DNA of 64,000 nt from Ursus arctos (Eukaryota; Chordata; Mammalia; Carnivora; Ursidae): positions 18,720,001-18,784,000 of the forward strand of contig NW_026623008.1 of the NCBI RefSeq assembly GCF_023065955.2, read 5' to 3'. A program made the translations under genes and the position numbers. This document shows, piece after piece, positions 32,036 through 44,990 of the stretch; position 1 is the stretch's first letter; each line of letters opens with the position of its first letter. A model generated the notes under the pieces. The model ran no database searches. It worked only from the letters and a program-made list of their open reading frames with translations, and had not been told where the DNA came from.

Positions 32036-34900
32036 GAATTGGGGCCAAGAACACAAAAGAGTTGGTGGTGGTGAAGTGCGATTTGCTAGAACATTCCTGG
32101 CTGGTGGAAAGACGTGGTTTGGGAAGAGAAAGATGAAAGGCTGGGGGTGAAAAACCTTTGATTCCTGGGTGGCCACGTGGTCGCCCGTGGGCTGGAGCAG
32201 CGGCTGTGCTGGGCTCAGCTACTAAAGGTAAAAGTTGCCGATGGCATTTAGAGATGCAGCCGACCCTTGAGCAGCCGGCTCACCGGATGCATTAGGAAAT
32301 GCAAACTGATAAGGAAAAGGGTGAAATATTCTATCCCTTGGTTATTGTTGTTTGAGTGTCGGCCACCAGCCTCCGCTGCCCCCCTTCCCTGCCCCCACAA
32401 AGGAAAAACCACACAAAGACAACAGAAATTACCTCCCAGACCTCTGGTCACCAAAAAGGTAAATGTGGGGGAAGGACGAAACCAAGCAACGACTGAAAAC
32501 AGAGGGCGCAGCGTGAAGGACAGCTTCGTTTAGTGGGTCTGTGTCATCGGGTCCCCAGGGAAGCTTTACTGAATGGGTCGTGAGTGTTACTAGTTTCAGG
32601 GCGGCGTCTGGGGTTTGGAAGCTGAGGAGGGGAAGAGCACGTGGGGTTTATGCAGCCCCCTCAGCTCACTCTGGAACAATCACAGATGGCGGTACACAAT
32701 CCGACACACATGGGGTTATTCCTGAGGGAACAGCCAGCCGGTGGACTGGGGACAAGCCTCTGTAAGGTTTGTTTACCCTGAGGATGGAGACTGTCCAGCC
32801 TCCCCCATAAATGCCCGTGGAACACCCCAGACGAAGCAGCTGATAGACTTCATATGCAACTCATTCGGGAATGGCTTGTGACCACCTGGATATTTACTGA
32901 ACACGCCCGTTACCCAAGTCACGGGGAATGCTGTGGTTAAGGGCGCCCCTTTCACACGGGTACCTCATATAACCCTATTGCCGCAAAACTGAAAAAACAG
33001 TTCATGAAGCCATATCAAATTTGCTGTCTCAGCTTCCCCTCATGGGTCTTCTAGATGCTAATAAAAACATTAGGTTATTAGAGGGTGAGAAGAGGCCAAG
33101 GGAAAGTCGAGGGACTCTTCCCAATAAGATGGAAATTTTTAGACCTTTATTAAAAAATAAGGCGACTAACAGCACCTGTGTGGCTCAGTGGGTTAAGTGT
33201 CCAACTCTTGGTTTTGGCTCAGGTCATGATCTCAGGGTCCTGGTATGGAGTCCGGAGTCAGGCACTGCACTCAGTGGGGAGTCTGCTTGAGATTCTCTCT
33301 CTCCCTCTGTCATGACTACCCTCCACTCATGCTTTCTTTCTCTCTCAATAAATAAATAAACCTTAAAGAAAAGAAAGAAGGTGAATATTGGTAGAAGCAT
33401 AATGAAGAGGAAACAGAGCGGGGAGAGTCACAAGACTCGTCCCCAGGGTGGAAATCTTTGGATGGTTATTAACAAATGGGATGAATAAAATGGGACATTG
33501 ATGGGCTTGAAACAAAGCTTTTAGGTTGGGTGGGCCAAAGGACCTCCTGTTGGTCCCTCAATATTAAAGTACTTCAAGTCCAATCTTTCCCCGTTTGGAA
33601 AAACATGAAAAGCCTGGAGGCAGAGATTACAGCGTGAGAGCCGACCAGCACCTGCTTGCGGCTGTGGTCAAGCAGATTAATCAAGTTAAAGATTAAAAAA
33701 AAAAAAAAGTTAAAGATTGACCGAAGGGCCAGGGTCCCTTGGCTCAGCCCCTCCCTGGGGACCCAAAGTCTTCTGCACAAAAAGTGGGCAAAATGGTCAG
33801 GGGGCGGGCGAAGAAAACTTTTCAGGACTCCTTAACACAGGAGCTCCACGTGCTATGGTGCAGAAGCCGTGGTGTGGGCTCCATTCAGACTGAGAGACAG
33901 AAAAATGGGAGAACCAATAAAACCATGAAAATTGGAATGTTCACACAGGATTTAGGTGGAGTGTTTTTTTACCTGGCTCTGCTCTGGGGATGGACATTGC
34001 ATCTGGCTGAGAGCATCTCCCTTACCTGGTAAAACAGAAAGGCGTGTAAATCTGCCCTTCAAGTAATACTAGTCATGACAATCAGTAGCATTGCCTGAGC
34101 CCACATGGTGTAGAATGCCCTGGAATGCTCGCAAGGACAAATTCTCTGTGTGAGAGCCCTGTGGGGAGCCCAGCCTGGGGCTTATGTCCGCAGCTTGTGG
34201 GCACCTCCCAGCAATGACTACTGGGAGAATTTTCATTTGAGGGATATTCATGACCTTGCTATCAATCATTAATTAAAGCTCCCCTAATGACCGATGGGCA
34301 TTGATAGTAAAATAATGGATAAGATAATCATGAAGTCGGAGATACCCACACTGTCTGGGTGATGTCGGGTCAAACGCTCTAATAAGGAAGCAGTGCCCAG
34401 AAGAGTTCCGAAATGGTTTCTACAGGAGCATGCCCATGGGGGGATGCAAGTAGGCACCCACTGAATACACCAGGACGTGGCCTCTCCCCCCACCAGGACC
34501 AACTTTGGAACCACCTGCTGGAACCTACTGCCACGTGGACAGTGCCCTACAAACAGCTCTCGATGAAACCACATGCTGCTTGGTTTACGGACAGCAGCTC
34601 CAAGGTGAACGCACAGCCTCCCGCTTGGAAAGCACTGCATTCAGACCAGCAGATAGAAGACTCTGATGGAAGAAGGGAAGAATGGATCGGCTCCATGGAC
34701 CGAACTGCGTGCTGGGGATCCAGCAGTGAAGAATTAGGGAGCTGGGCAGTGGAAAACTGGGTGGGTAAGGGGATGGCCACAGGGGCGCAGCCCTCATGAA
34801 AATCGCTCTGGGAATTTAAGAGGCCCCCTGAAGTAGGACATGTCAATGCCCATCAGAAAAGCTCCCATCAGAAAAGGTTCAAAACGTGATTGGAAAAACC
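32036..34900 (+). pseudogene. Decayed ERV internal region with RNase H remnant
   Basis: Follows the LTR in the same orientation. Near 34576-34620 the plus frame shows a Trp-Phe-Thr-Asp-Ser-Ser-Ser-Lys-Val block, like the first catalytic motif of retroviral RNase H. Near 34836-34860 a Val-Gly-His-Val-Asn-Ala-His-Gln block resembles the RNase H/integrase junction of ERV-L-type pol. The frames are broken by stops and shifts, the region is far shorter than a full gag-pol, and a SINE interrupts it at 33170-33378. No second LTR was recognised to the right. This is an old inactive copy. Confidence 0.6.
33170..33378 (+). mobile_element. can-SINE inside the ERV remnant
   Basis: Head 'cacctgtgtggctcagtggg' and tail of AATAAATAAA plus A/G-rich run. 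Confidence 0.88.
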
Positions 34901-34988
34901 AAGTGGCTCTTTTGGTGCGCTGCCTTGAGGTATCCACCTGGATCTATTAAAAAAAAAAAAAAAAGACACATTTAAAAGAGAAGCAATT

Positions 34989-35196
34989 TGGGGCACCTGA
35001 GTAGATAGTCGGTTAAGCCGCCCAACTCTTGGTCTCAGTTTGGGTCGTGATCTCATGGTTGCGAGATTGAGCTCAGCATTGGGCCCCTCGCTCAGGGTGG
35101 AGTCTGCTTAAGATTCTCCCTCTCCCTCTCCCTCTCCCCTCCCACTCATGCTCCCTCTCTCTTAAATAAATAAATAAATAAATACTAAAAAAAAAA
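34989..35196 (+). mobile_element. can-SINE
   Basis: Full length with an AAAT microsatellite tail. Confidence 0.9.
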
Positions 35197-35773
35197 GTTT
35201 TGAAAGAGAAACAGTTCACCCACAATCTCCTCCTCCCACGCTCTAGCAGGCTTTAACGTCCCCATTTCCTTAAGTTTACAGCCCATGCTCAGGCATTGTT
35301 TTTCATAGTTTCAATCCGAGAAGACGGGGTTTCACGTTCTGCTCTTTAGTATTATGTATCCGTATACTAGTCAGCATAAGGTTAGCTAGGTTATGCTACA
35401 GGACATCGGTTTGTAATTCGTGTTCGCTGTTGCTGTCACCCTCACTCCGGCCCCCGGTGCAGGCAGCCACATCTGCAGAGCTGAAGAGGATGGGAGGCTG
35501 CACGCTGGCTCTTACAGTTTCTGCTCAGGAGTGATGTTTCATCGTTTAAGCAAGTCTTGTGGCCACAACTAACTTCAAGGAGTAGAGAAGTACAGCGGGA
35601 GAAGAAGCAAGTATTTGAAGGCCAGCACTGATAGCTATGTCACAGAGCACGTAGTCTGTGCTTGGCTGTCTGCTCTCTCCTGGGAAAAGGAAGTTGAACT
35701 AGATATTGTCCCTGTCATCAACATTCTCCATGGTCCTACTTGATCAGAGTAGGGAAACACATAACAATCACTT

Positions 35774-35966
35774 TTTTTTTTAAAGATTTTTTAATTTATT
35801 TGTCAGGGAGAGGGAGACAGAGCACAAGCAGGGGGAGAGGCAGGAAGAGGGAGAAGCAGGCTCCCCTCTGGGCAAGGAGCCCAATCTGGGACTCAATCCC
35901 AGGACCCTGGGATCATGACCTGAGCCGAAGGCAGGGGCTTAACTGACTGAGCCACCCAGGCGTCCC
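35774..35966 (-). mobile_element. can-SINE with 14-base target-site duplication
   Basis: Flanked by CATAACAATCACTT at 35760-35773 and 35967-35980. Confidence 0.93.
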
Positions 35967-36371
35967 CATAACAATCACTTCTAATAGCTCCAGAACATCC
36001 CATCGATAGAACAGACCATACTTTGCTAATTTCTCAAATGTTGCATATTCAGGATATTTTTATCTTTCTTTCTCTTTTTTCTGTATTAAAATAACATCAC
36101 AAAAATGTAACATTGCACGTAATCACGTCAAAAGAGGTGAATACTGAGGAATAAAGATCACGCAAGACTTGTAGAAGAAAACTACCAAATATTGCTGAAA
36201 GAAATTTTAAAAGGTATAAATATATGGAGAGAGAGTACGTTCATGGACTGAAAGACTCAATACCATTATGATGGCAACTCTCTCCAAATAGATATATATA
36301 TTCAATCCCTATCAAACTCCTAGCAGACATTTTTTGTAGAAATTGAAAAGCTGATCCTAAAATGTATATGA

Positions 36372-36571
36372 GGGGCGCCTGGGTGGCTCAGTCGTTAAGC
36401 GTCTGCCTTCGGCTCAGGGCGTGATCCCAGAGTCCTAGGATCGAGTCCCACATCAGGCTCCTCCACTGGAAGCCTGCTTCTTCCTCTCCCACTCCCCCTG
36501 CTTGTGTTCCCTCTCTTGCTGGTGGTCTCTATCTCTGTCAGATAAATAAATAAAATCTTTTAAAAAAAATA
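36372..36571 (+). mobile_element. can-SINE inside L1
   Basis: Ursid-like head and 3' part; A-rich tail partly restarted as AATAAAATA. Confidence 0.9.
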
Positions 36572-36975
36572 AATAAAATAAAATATATATGAAAACCCAA
36601 AGGACTCAAAATAGTCAAAACAATTCTGCAAAAGGAGAACAAAGTAGAGGACTTCCTGATTTCAAAATATACTGTCAAACAACTCAAGCAAAACACTGTG
36701 TTATTGGCATAAGAGTAGATACATAGATCAATGGACTAGAACTGAGAGTCCAGAAATAACCCTCACATTTATGATAAGTCAACTTAAAAAATATATATAG
36801 ATATAGATTAGATATAGATATAGACATATACACACACCCGTATATGTGTGTGTGTCAGACTGGGAGAAAATATTTGCAAATATCACATATCTACTAAAGG
36901 ACTTGTTCTAGGATATATAAAGAACTCAAACTCAGTAAAATGGTAATCCAATTTAAAAATGGGGAAAAGGATTTG

Positions 36976-37184
36976 TTTTTTTTAAACATTTATTTATTTG
37001 TCGAGAGAGAGAGAGAGCACACGCAAGCAGGGGGAGGGGCAGAGGGAGAGGAAGAGAGAGTCTCAAGAGGGCTCCTCGCTGACGGCAGAGCCAGATGCAG
37101 GGCTCGATCCCATGACCCTGAGATCATGACCTGAGCCAAAATCAAGAGTTGGGCACTCAACTGACTGAGCCATCCAGGCACCCC
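36976..37184 (-). mobile_element. can-SINE inside L1
   Basis: T-tail left, CCATCCAGGCACCCC head right, with a GA-repeat near the tail. Confidence 0.9.
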
Positions 37185-37232
37185 AGGGGGCAAAAGAGTT
37201 GAACTAACATTCTGTCAAAGAGGATGCTGAAT

Positions 37233-37446
37233 GGGGGGCACTAGGGTGGTTGAGTTAGTTAAGCATCCGACTCTTGGTTTCAGCTCAGGTCATGATCTCA
37301 GGGTTGTAGGAGCAAGGCCCACTTCCAGCCTCGCACTCAGCTCAGAGTCTGCTGAAGATTCTCTCCCTCTCCCTCTGCCCCTCGCCCCCTCCCAATTACA
37401 TGTGCTCTTTCTCTAAATAAATAAGTAAATAAAATCTTAAAAAAGA
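37233..37446 (+). mobile_element. can-SINE inside L1
   Basis: Full-length copy only about 50 bases from the previous oppositely oriented SINE, so the two form an inverted pair. Confidence 0.88.
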
Positions 37447-39696
37447 AGCTATTGAATGGCCAAAAAGCACATGAGAAAAGCTCAGCATCATTAGTCATTG
37501 TAGAATGTGAATCAAAACCACGAGTTACCACCTCTCACCCACTAAGAGGGCTGTAATCAAAAAGAAAAGTGAGTGTCCAGGACGTGAGGAAATTGGAACC
37601 TTCAAACATTGCTGATGGGGATGGAAAAATGGTGTAGCCACCTGGAACCTAATTTCGAAGTCCCTCAAAGAGTTAAACACAGCACTATTGTATGACCCAG
37701 CAGTTCCACTCCTGGGAAGGTATCCAAAAGACTGAAAACATATCCACACAAAGAATTCTACACAAATGTTCGTAGAAGCATTATTCATAATAAACCCCCC
37801 AGCAGTGGAAATAACCCTAACATACACCAACAATAGAGAGATACAATGTGCTATATCCATTCAACAGAATCATCTTCGGCCATAAAGAAGAAGGAAGTGT
37901 GATCCATGCTACAGCATGGACGGATCTCAGAAATACTATGCTCAGGGAGAGAAGCCAGATGCAAACACCATAACGCATGGTTCTATGTACACGAGATGAC
38001 CAGAAAAGGGGAACCGCTAAAGTAGCAGGTATGTTAGTGGTTGCCAGGGGCGGGGGCGCGAACGGGCATGAGAGATCTCTTTGGGATGATTGAGCGTTCT
38101 CAGATGAGATTGTGGTGATGGTCACACAACTCTGTAAACTCACTAAAAGTCATGGAATTGCATACGAAGAAGGGGTAAATTTTATAGTATGTAAACTATG
38201 TCTCAATGAAACTGTTAAGAATGACATTGCAATTAACATCTTTAAATGACAAATTCAAAACTTATTATTTTCTCATCATACAGCGGAGATCATTTTTTCA
38301 GACTTGCTGTCTGATTTCGGATTCGTTACCTGACTGGCCCCCCGAGGCCCACCAGAGCTTATTTCAGGCTTTGGTTTCAAGACACATTTAGTTTTCCCAC
38401 TTGAAACTGAGAGACCTCAGATCTTTTTACGGGCTCGCAAAGTTTGGAAGGGTCCTCGGAAAAGAGAGGCATTTCACAGCTAGAGGAACGGAGGCCCAGA
38501 GAAAGAAAGGGCCTTGCCAAGGCTGCTTGGGCCTTTGGCAGGAGCCCCGTCAATGCTCCACACAGACGGGCTTCACCAGACAAGCCCCAGGGGAAGCAGT
38601 CATCGAACGAGCTTGACTTTGTGCGGCACAGGCCCCCCCTCAATTCTTTCTTCCCAGAGCCCCGTTAGCTTCTCCGGAGACACCTGCTTGAGATGCTCCT
38701 ATGGCTTCTCCATCCTGGGGGGACACTACAAGCTCAGGCTCATCGTCTGTGTATTAAAAAGTCTGGTCCTGTTTGCTCGCAATGTCTGTGTGTTCTGCTC
38801 AGTGTCAAGCTTCTCCTCCCTGATAGCACAGAGGATGAGACAGGGGTTGAAAAGTCTTTGCTGGTGTGGGTGTAGTGAGGTTTCGGCACCTCTGGGCATG
38901 GCAGGCACCCAAATGCCGATTCTGTCCCCACAGGGCACTTTGGTGGTTTGCAAGGGAACCTCCCACCAGGGACCTCGCCCGCATTCCCAGGCAGAGTGGT
39001 GGTCCTCCCTGGCTGATCTCAGGACCCCCAGGCCTCGGCTGCCACACCCCACCCCCCATTCACGGCTCTGCTGCAGTCACCCTGTCCTGGAAGAAACCCC
39101 GTGGGCAAGGTCCTCATCGGAAGGGTCACAGCCACCTTCCTTCCCACCCATGGAAGCATCCCCGTTCCCCAGGGTCAAGGCAAGAGCCGCCTGCTCCCAG
39201 AGCCGCTGGTTGGTGAGCTGCCGGGCCCTCGGCGGAGAGTAGGTAGTGTCTCTGATCTCACGACAAACTGCAAGACGGGCATTTTCACCCGCCCTCCCCG
39301 CCCCGTCTGCCTTCCCCATAAATAAACTCAGGCCCAGACAGCAAGCAGAACCGGCTAGTATTAGAAGCCAAGTTTTCCTGACCCCAAAGCCCTTTCCCTT
39401 CTTTTATGCCAAGGTTCCTCTTGGCCAGACTGAGGTCATTACCTTCATTAACAGCAAATATTTAGCGAACACCTAATGACGGTGAGGCCGGTCAGAGCAG
39501 GCAATCTAGGCAGATTGGAGGCCCAAGTTTGGACAAAAGTCAGGAGCAGGAGGGACACAGCACGGCTCATGGGACCCATGAACCCGGAAAGTAAATCTGG
39601 AAAAAAAAAAAAAAAGAAAGAAAGAGTCACTAGGTGATCTGTAGCCTGGGGCCCTGGGACAGGAGGTGCCATTAATCAAGGCTAAAACAGGGGTTG

Positions 39697-39902
39697 TGGG
39701 CCTGGGTGGCTCAGTCGTTAAGCGTCTGCCTTCAGCTCAGGGCATGATACCAGGGTCCTGGGATCGAGTCCCACATCAGGCTCCCTGCTCCGCTGGAGCC
39801 TGCTCCTTCGTCTCCCACTCCCCCTGCTTGTGTTCCTCCCTTGCTGTGTCTCTCTCTGTCAAATAAATAAATAAAATCTTAAAAAAAAAAACAAAAAAAA
39901 AA
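39697..39902 (+). mobile_element. can-SINE inserted at the edge of a MER5-like element
   Basis: Flanked by AAAACAGGGGTT-type duplication; slightly truncated head. Confidence 0.9.
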
Positions 39903-40100
39903 ACAGGGGTTCTCAAACCCTGCTACACATGAAAACATCCAGGGATCTTTAAAATAGACCAGTGCCTGTACGCCACCCCCAGACTCTGATCTCATTGGCA
40001 CGGGGAGCAACGCAGGCATCGTGAGCTGTGAAGGTGTCCCAGGATCGTGGCCGGAACAGGGCGCGTGAGGAGAAGCAGGCAGCTCCGAGCATGTGATCCG
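39903..40100 (+). mobile_element. MER5A-like hAT MITE fragment
   Basis: Starts with the CAGGGGTTCTCAAA terminus of MER5-type nonautonomous hAT elements and continues with 'ccagggatctttaaaat' and 'cacccccagactctgat'. The right terminus is not clear. Confidence 0.65.
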
Positions 40101-40279
40101 AGAGGCACCGACCTGGCCCCAGGGAGCCTGAGGTTCCAGGGCACGGAGTTCAGGGCCGAGGGCATCGGGCTGGCCCCAGGTGGCACTTGGGAAAGGTTAG
40201 CTGGAGAGCTGTGGGAGGGAAGGACAGGAGGGCAAGAATGGAAGAGAAGAAGGGAAGCCAAACCCCAGGCGGTACAGTG

Positions 40280-40420
40280 AGTTTGAGTCCCTTGTCTGTC
40301 GCTAACTTTCTCTGTGACCGGGGATGATTGCTTCCCCTCTCTGGGCCTCAGTTCCCCCACCTGGAAAAGGAGGGGATTGAACTTAACGACGGCTCCAGAT
40401 CTTTCTGGCCCCAGGGTAGG
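40280..40420 (+). mobile_element. MIR
   Basis: 'ctctgggcctcagttcccccacctgg' is a MIR 3' core phrase. Confidence 0.65.
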
Positions 40421-40859
40421 ACGATGTGCCAGACCAGGCCCCAGCAGGCTGGCCCGCCTGGCGTGCGGTAAACCCAGACGGCCTTCCTGGGCTGCACATC
40501 TGTAAACAGACCGTGCACTGCCCGTCTCCGGACTCCCTGGCCGCTTCATCATGTTGCCAGACACGGTTTGTGGAAATTTCCGCTCCGGCCCTCTTGGCCC
40601 AGCTGGGGAGCGTGGCTGTCCTTCCAGCTTCCGGTGGAAATTTCCACTCTGACAGCTGGTGGCAGACGCAGTGCCTCGAAGCGGGAGACAGACAGAGATC
40701 CCAGCAATGGGAGGGGGGGTTTCCTAGTCAGAGGCCACATGGGTTCGTCAGGGATCCCGGCATCCTCTGCGACCTCACCTGCTGTGAGCTCGCCCGTACT
40801 CCAGGGGCCAGGGACACAGGACAGGAGGGCCCCCAGCCTTGGGGAGCTGGTCTCCTCGT

Positions 40860-41190
40860 GGGGAGAAGAGATATACGTGAACACTGCGCATGCAAGGAAG
40901 CAGGCTGAGGACATAGGGGGTGGCGCTGGAGGCAGGGAGGTGACCAGGGAAGGCCTTGCGGTGGGTGAGGCCACACTGTGATTTTCTGGGCAGCAGCAAG
41001 GACACTGGCCCTGCCGCCGGGCCTCCGCGGGCGTGCTGAGGGTGGCGCGGGGAGAGTGGAGCTGTGAGATCAGAGAGTTTCCTGGGGGGACTTCCCGTGG
41101 TCAGGACTTTGGAGTTTGTGCTTAGCACTCTGGGGAGTCCACAGGGGCTTTCTGAGCAGAGGGGTGACAGGATCTGACTTATATTTTATT
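40860..41190 (+). repeat. Ancient LINE-like repeat fragment
   Basis: 'gaccagggaaggcctt' and 'gagcagaggggtgacaggatctgac' match the 8720-type family. Confidence 0.6.
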
Positions 41191-41358
41191 AGCTTGTTTG
41201 TGTGTTTATTTGCTCACTTTACAACCCAGGGCTGATATTTATCTCACTGCCGGGGCATAAATGTGTCAGGTTGGCCAGGGCGAAGTTACCCTTGGGAGTG
41301 AACTCTTGGGTTAAACACAGTGTGCTGACATCATCTGGAGACGTTGGCAGAGGTTGAC

Positions 41359-41373
41359 GGGGGGGGGGGGGGG
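41359..41373 (+). repeat. 15-base G run
   Basis: Uninterrupted poly(G), prone to length variation and sequencing error. Confidence 0.9.
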
Positions 41374-41495
41374 CCTGACTCACCGGCCTGCTGCTCGCGG
41401 CCCCCACGTGCAGGAAGGCGGAGAGAGCGGACTGCAGGGAACCTGTCACCTAGGAACTTTGCGGGCCAGAGGCACAGCCCTCTTTGTTGGCTAGA

Positions 41496-41634
41496 TTTTC
41501 TTTTTCTTTTTTTACGTAGGCTCCACACCCGGCGTGGAGCCCAACACGGCACTCAAACGCACGACTGTGAGTTCAAGACCTGAGCCGAGATCAAGAGTTG
41601 GACGCTTAACTGACTGAGCCACCCAGGCATCCCG
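41496..41634 (-). mobile_element. Old can-SINE
   Basis: Reversed tRNA-like head ('gactgagccacccaggcatccc') with a T/C-rich remnant tail. Confidence 0.8.
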
Positions 41635-41776
41635 GCTGTATTTTCATCCTGCATCCTGTTGGGACCTTGACAATGCCTTATGGGCGTACAGGACTTTTGG
41701 GGTGTCAGCGTCATACTTAAAGACTGGACTAAGTGTGATTTCATGAAATGCCACAGGCCTCTGTTATAAAGAAAAC

Positions 41777-42132
41777 TGTAGGCCCAAAATGGTGTCGCTA
41801 ATGTTAAGGCCTTATTTCAGTAAACCGAGACTTAACATCTAGCAATAGCTTCAATGCCCCAGGAATGTAGCCTTTAACCAGCCCAAATGGAATTTCCTGG
41901 TCAACATTAGGAGGTAACCCCATAATAAACTCCATCATTCCCCTTAGGAGGGCGATCTGGCCTAAAACAATGCTGTTTCTCCTGCCCCCTCTCTGCCTTT
42001 AAAAACCTTCCACTTTGCACAGCTCCTTGAGCTCCCCTCTGCCTGGCAGCTGAGGTGTTGCTGTATTCGTGAATTGTTTCATGACGCCAATTAGACCTGC
42101 AGATTTACTCGGTTCAGTTTTGGTTTTTAACA
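41777..42132 (+). mobile_element. LTR copy 1 (ERV1-like), pair with 52311-52884
   Basis: About 356 bases running from TGTA to TAACA. It shares with the 52.3 kb copy 'ggcattt/ggaatttcctggtcaaca', 'gaggg.gac.t.gcctaaaacaatgc', 'cagctcttgagctcccctc' and 'tgaattg.tt.at.a...ccaattaga'. Downstream sequence to about 42740 looks non-genic and could be a retroviral leader, but no primer-binding site or gag frame is certain. Confidence 0.7.
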
Positions 42133-43900
42133 GACTCGGAGGCAGCAGTGGGATCCCAGGTGAACTTCTGACGGCATTCGGGGACAACGAGAAGCACAGT
42201 CTCGCTGCTCTGGGAACCCTCGTGAGCTCACTGTCTTTCTCGCCATTTCCTAGGCCCTGGGTGAGCTCCTCTTGGTCTGAGCTCTGCTCCTTTTGTGTAG
42301 AGCTGCCAATCCAATTGGCTTCCCGGTCCAGGGTTCACAGGTCTGTCCACACAGACAGGAGGCTCGAACAGAGCGCCAGTCTTCTGCCCTTGGTGCAGTC
42401 TGTAGTCCTCCAGTTGTGTGGAATCCCTTTCCCAGTTCCAGTCCGCAGTCCCCATTTACTGGAGTCTGCTGGGTTTGTTTATACTGGGAATTGCGGGTAG
42501 CGCATACAGGGCCTTCTGTTGGCCAGTCCACAGGAACTTCAAAAGCCCAGATTCCACTCCAAGAACTGCTGATGGCAGCTCTGGCTCTCCATTTACTGGG
42601 AACGAGTCCAACAGCCTTTGTTCTCTGAGGTCTGCTGGTTCAGTCCTTTCCCCAACCCCCAGGTCTCTGGTTACTGGCAGCGCCCACACTTCCATTCCCT
42701 GGGTTACTGTTGGTTTCCATTATTGTGCACATGGGGTAAAGGCTTAGCTAAAAGAAAAAGGGAAAAAATAAATAAGACACGATCTTTGAAATCCAAAGAG
42801 TGAAACATACCACCATCCAGCACACCTGCTTATTTCATATCTAAGAACTGTGGTCCCGAAAGCTATAAATATCTTGGAAGAAAAAAAAAGGAGGCAAAAT
42901 CTTAACTAAGCTCGTTTTGTGTCCTGAAGAATTTGGCTTGGTAACCATCAGGTTGGGGGCCCCAAAACACAGCCAGGAAGAGTTGCCCCCCATCTGTGGC
43001 TAGTTATGGCAGGACAGAAATATGGATCAAACTCCATGTTTGGCTCGGGTTTGACCAAACTGCCATCAGCCCTCGGGGGAACTACAACCTAGAATTGCAG
43101 TGGCCCCGATGAAGAGTGTCCCAATTTAACGAGATCATTAAGAAATGCACTTAAAAGCAAAGACTTCAAGAATTGCAAAAAGTTCAGCTCCATTGAAAGT
43201 TTAACAACAAAAAGCTGATGAAAAATTAAAAGACACAAGAGGAACCGAATACGTAAGGCAGACATCATTCTTACTGCTTCCCTCCACACTCCTTTCTTTG
43301 AACATTCATTCTAGTTATCCTGTCTGAATTACCTTTACACAAAATCTGCCAAGCTAATGACTTAACAGACACCCCATATCTCCCTTCAACGACGAGCCCT
43401 TGGTGAGCCCCTCCCAGAGCTGATGAGACTGAGGGTTGTTCTGGTCAAGTGCTACGTTATTCCTTGAAGCAGCCAAGGGAAAGCTAAAATTAAAAAAAAA
43501 AAATCCAACATAGATCAGGTTCTGTAACATCTAGGCCACAATCCAACAATTTGAGGAATTAAAAGCAATTGTCCTTATCTTACAAATCTTTATAAAACTA
43601 GAAATGCAACTCTGGAGGCAACTCGGAGTTCCCCTCGTCCTTTCACTGATCCCCAGACCTCCTCTATTTCTCTCAAAAGGCTTGTAAATTATTGGCCTCA
43701 TGAAACCAGGAGGAACTTGCATTCTTAACCTGTGTCTTTGAGATAAAAATATTAAAAGTACAAACCCCAGGGATATAATTCTTATCAGAAGTAAAACATA
43801 AGGGGAGAAGGTCATTTGACATTTAGACAAATGAAAAATCATGGGTCTTCTCCACAAATATTAGTAGAAAAAACTTGAGCCATCTAAGCAGATAACTTTA
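42133..43900 (+). other. Unassigned sequence after LTR copy 1
   Basis: 42133-42730 has several weak repeats of 'ttactggga' and no coding signal. 42740-43900 is AT-rich without frames over about 110 codons. It may be retroviral leader plus decayed internal sequence, or unique DNA. Confidence 0.3.
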
Positions 43901-44064
43901 ACTCATTCCAGCCCACAGAAAATCAGCTTGGATCCAAGCTTTTATAAACTAGTGAGTTTTGCATTATTATGCTCATCTCATGGCTTACAAATTTTAAACA
44001 ACAATTACAGGCTCTCTGTTTCTATGTTTATTTTTGCCTGTTGTAGATATGTGTGGCATTTAAA

Positions 44065-44260
44065 TTTTTTTCTTTTTTTAAAAGCTCTTATTTATTTACT
44101 TAAGAGATAGAGTGAGTGAGAGAGCACAGGAGCAGGGGCAGAGGGAGAAGCAGACTCCATGCTGAGCAGGGATCCCAATGTGGGACTCGATACCAGGACC
44201 CTGGGACCATGACCTGAGCCAAAGGCAGACACTTAACCAACTGAGCCACCCAGGCGTCCC
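44065..44260 (-). mobile_element. can-SINE
   Basis: T-rich left end and GCCACCCAGGCGTCCC head. Confidence 0.9.
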
Positions 44261-44754
44261 TATTCACTGAAGTTTTTGAGAGCTCCAGACTGTGTGGTAT
44301 GTGACCAGTGGCACACATGCACAAGACCTCAAGTCCAAGTTTGGGACAAGCGGAGCCAAAGCATAAGGCGAAGCTAATTATGTTTAATTGACTTGGGGCT
44401 CCCACCGAGGTCACTGGTACATCAGCACTGTGCCATCAGCAAGAGAGACCAGGGGGACGTGGTCAAGGTTCTCGTAGAAACGGAGGCCTCGAAAGGCTCC
44501 GTGATTTGCCTTAGGTCTCAGAACAAGTTAGTCACAGAGCACAGACTGTCACTTGTCCAGATTTTCAGTATTACATGTGGTCATAAAGCACTTGCATAAA
44601 TATTTGAACATAAACCGTTCGGCTTTTAGTTCATTAATTATAAACCATAGAGCAAGTTTTAACATAACAAAACCAATTATTTCAATCATGTATGCCCTCA
44701 ATATGAGGATTTATCCCACTTAAATGGCAAGAGACCTCTACTGATCTACTTTGA

Positions 44755-44990
44755 TATACAAATAACAATAATAACAAACGTTTGAGCTTTTACTATATGT
44801 CAGGCACTGTTCTAATCATGTGACATGTGCTAATTCATTGAATCCTCACACCAGCCCCAGGAGTAGCTGCCATGATCACCCTCCCAGAGTGGGAAGTGAA
44901 ACACAGAGAGGACAGCGAGCAAGCGGTGGGCAGGGACCCAGATCTGAGGTCTGGTGCCTGAGTCAAAGCTCTAAGTCCTAGCTGAAACCC
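44755..44990 (-). mobile_element. MIR
   Basis: 'tttactatatgtcaggcactgttctaa' and 'ctcacaccagccccaggagtagctgcca' are reversed MIR phrases. Confidence 0.8.

Larger units (their letters stand above)
36110..38225 (+). mobile_element. L1 3' part split by three SINEs
   Basis: L1 ORF2-to-3' sequence in order: 'ttcatggactgaaagactca' near 36240, the 'tccctatcaaactcctagca' region, then 37470-38220 with 'gagttaccacctctcaccc', 'aacattgctgatggggatgg' and 'gtggaaataaccctaacata'. SINEs at 36372, 36976 and 37233 interrupt it. A TA/CA simple repeat lies at 36790-36855. No intact frame. Confidence 0.8.

Noticed and set aside
34413..34799. 128-codon plus-strand frame as a host gene
   Set aside because: It contains a retroviral RNase H-like motif block and follows an LTR; best read as an ERV fossil.
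38514..39242. 242-codon plus-strand frame
   Set aside because: Composition and overlapping frames suggest chance in GC-rich DNA; begins inside MIR-like sequence; no domain visible.
40426..40981. Frames of 137-160 codons
   Set aside because: Overlap one another and an ancient repeat; no family signal.
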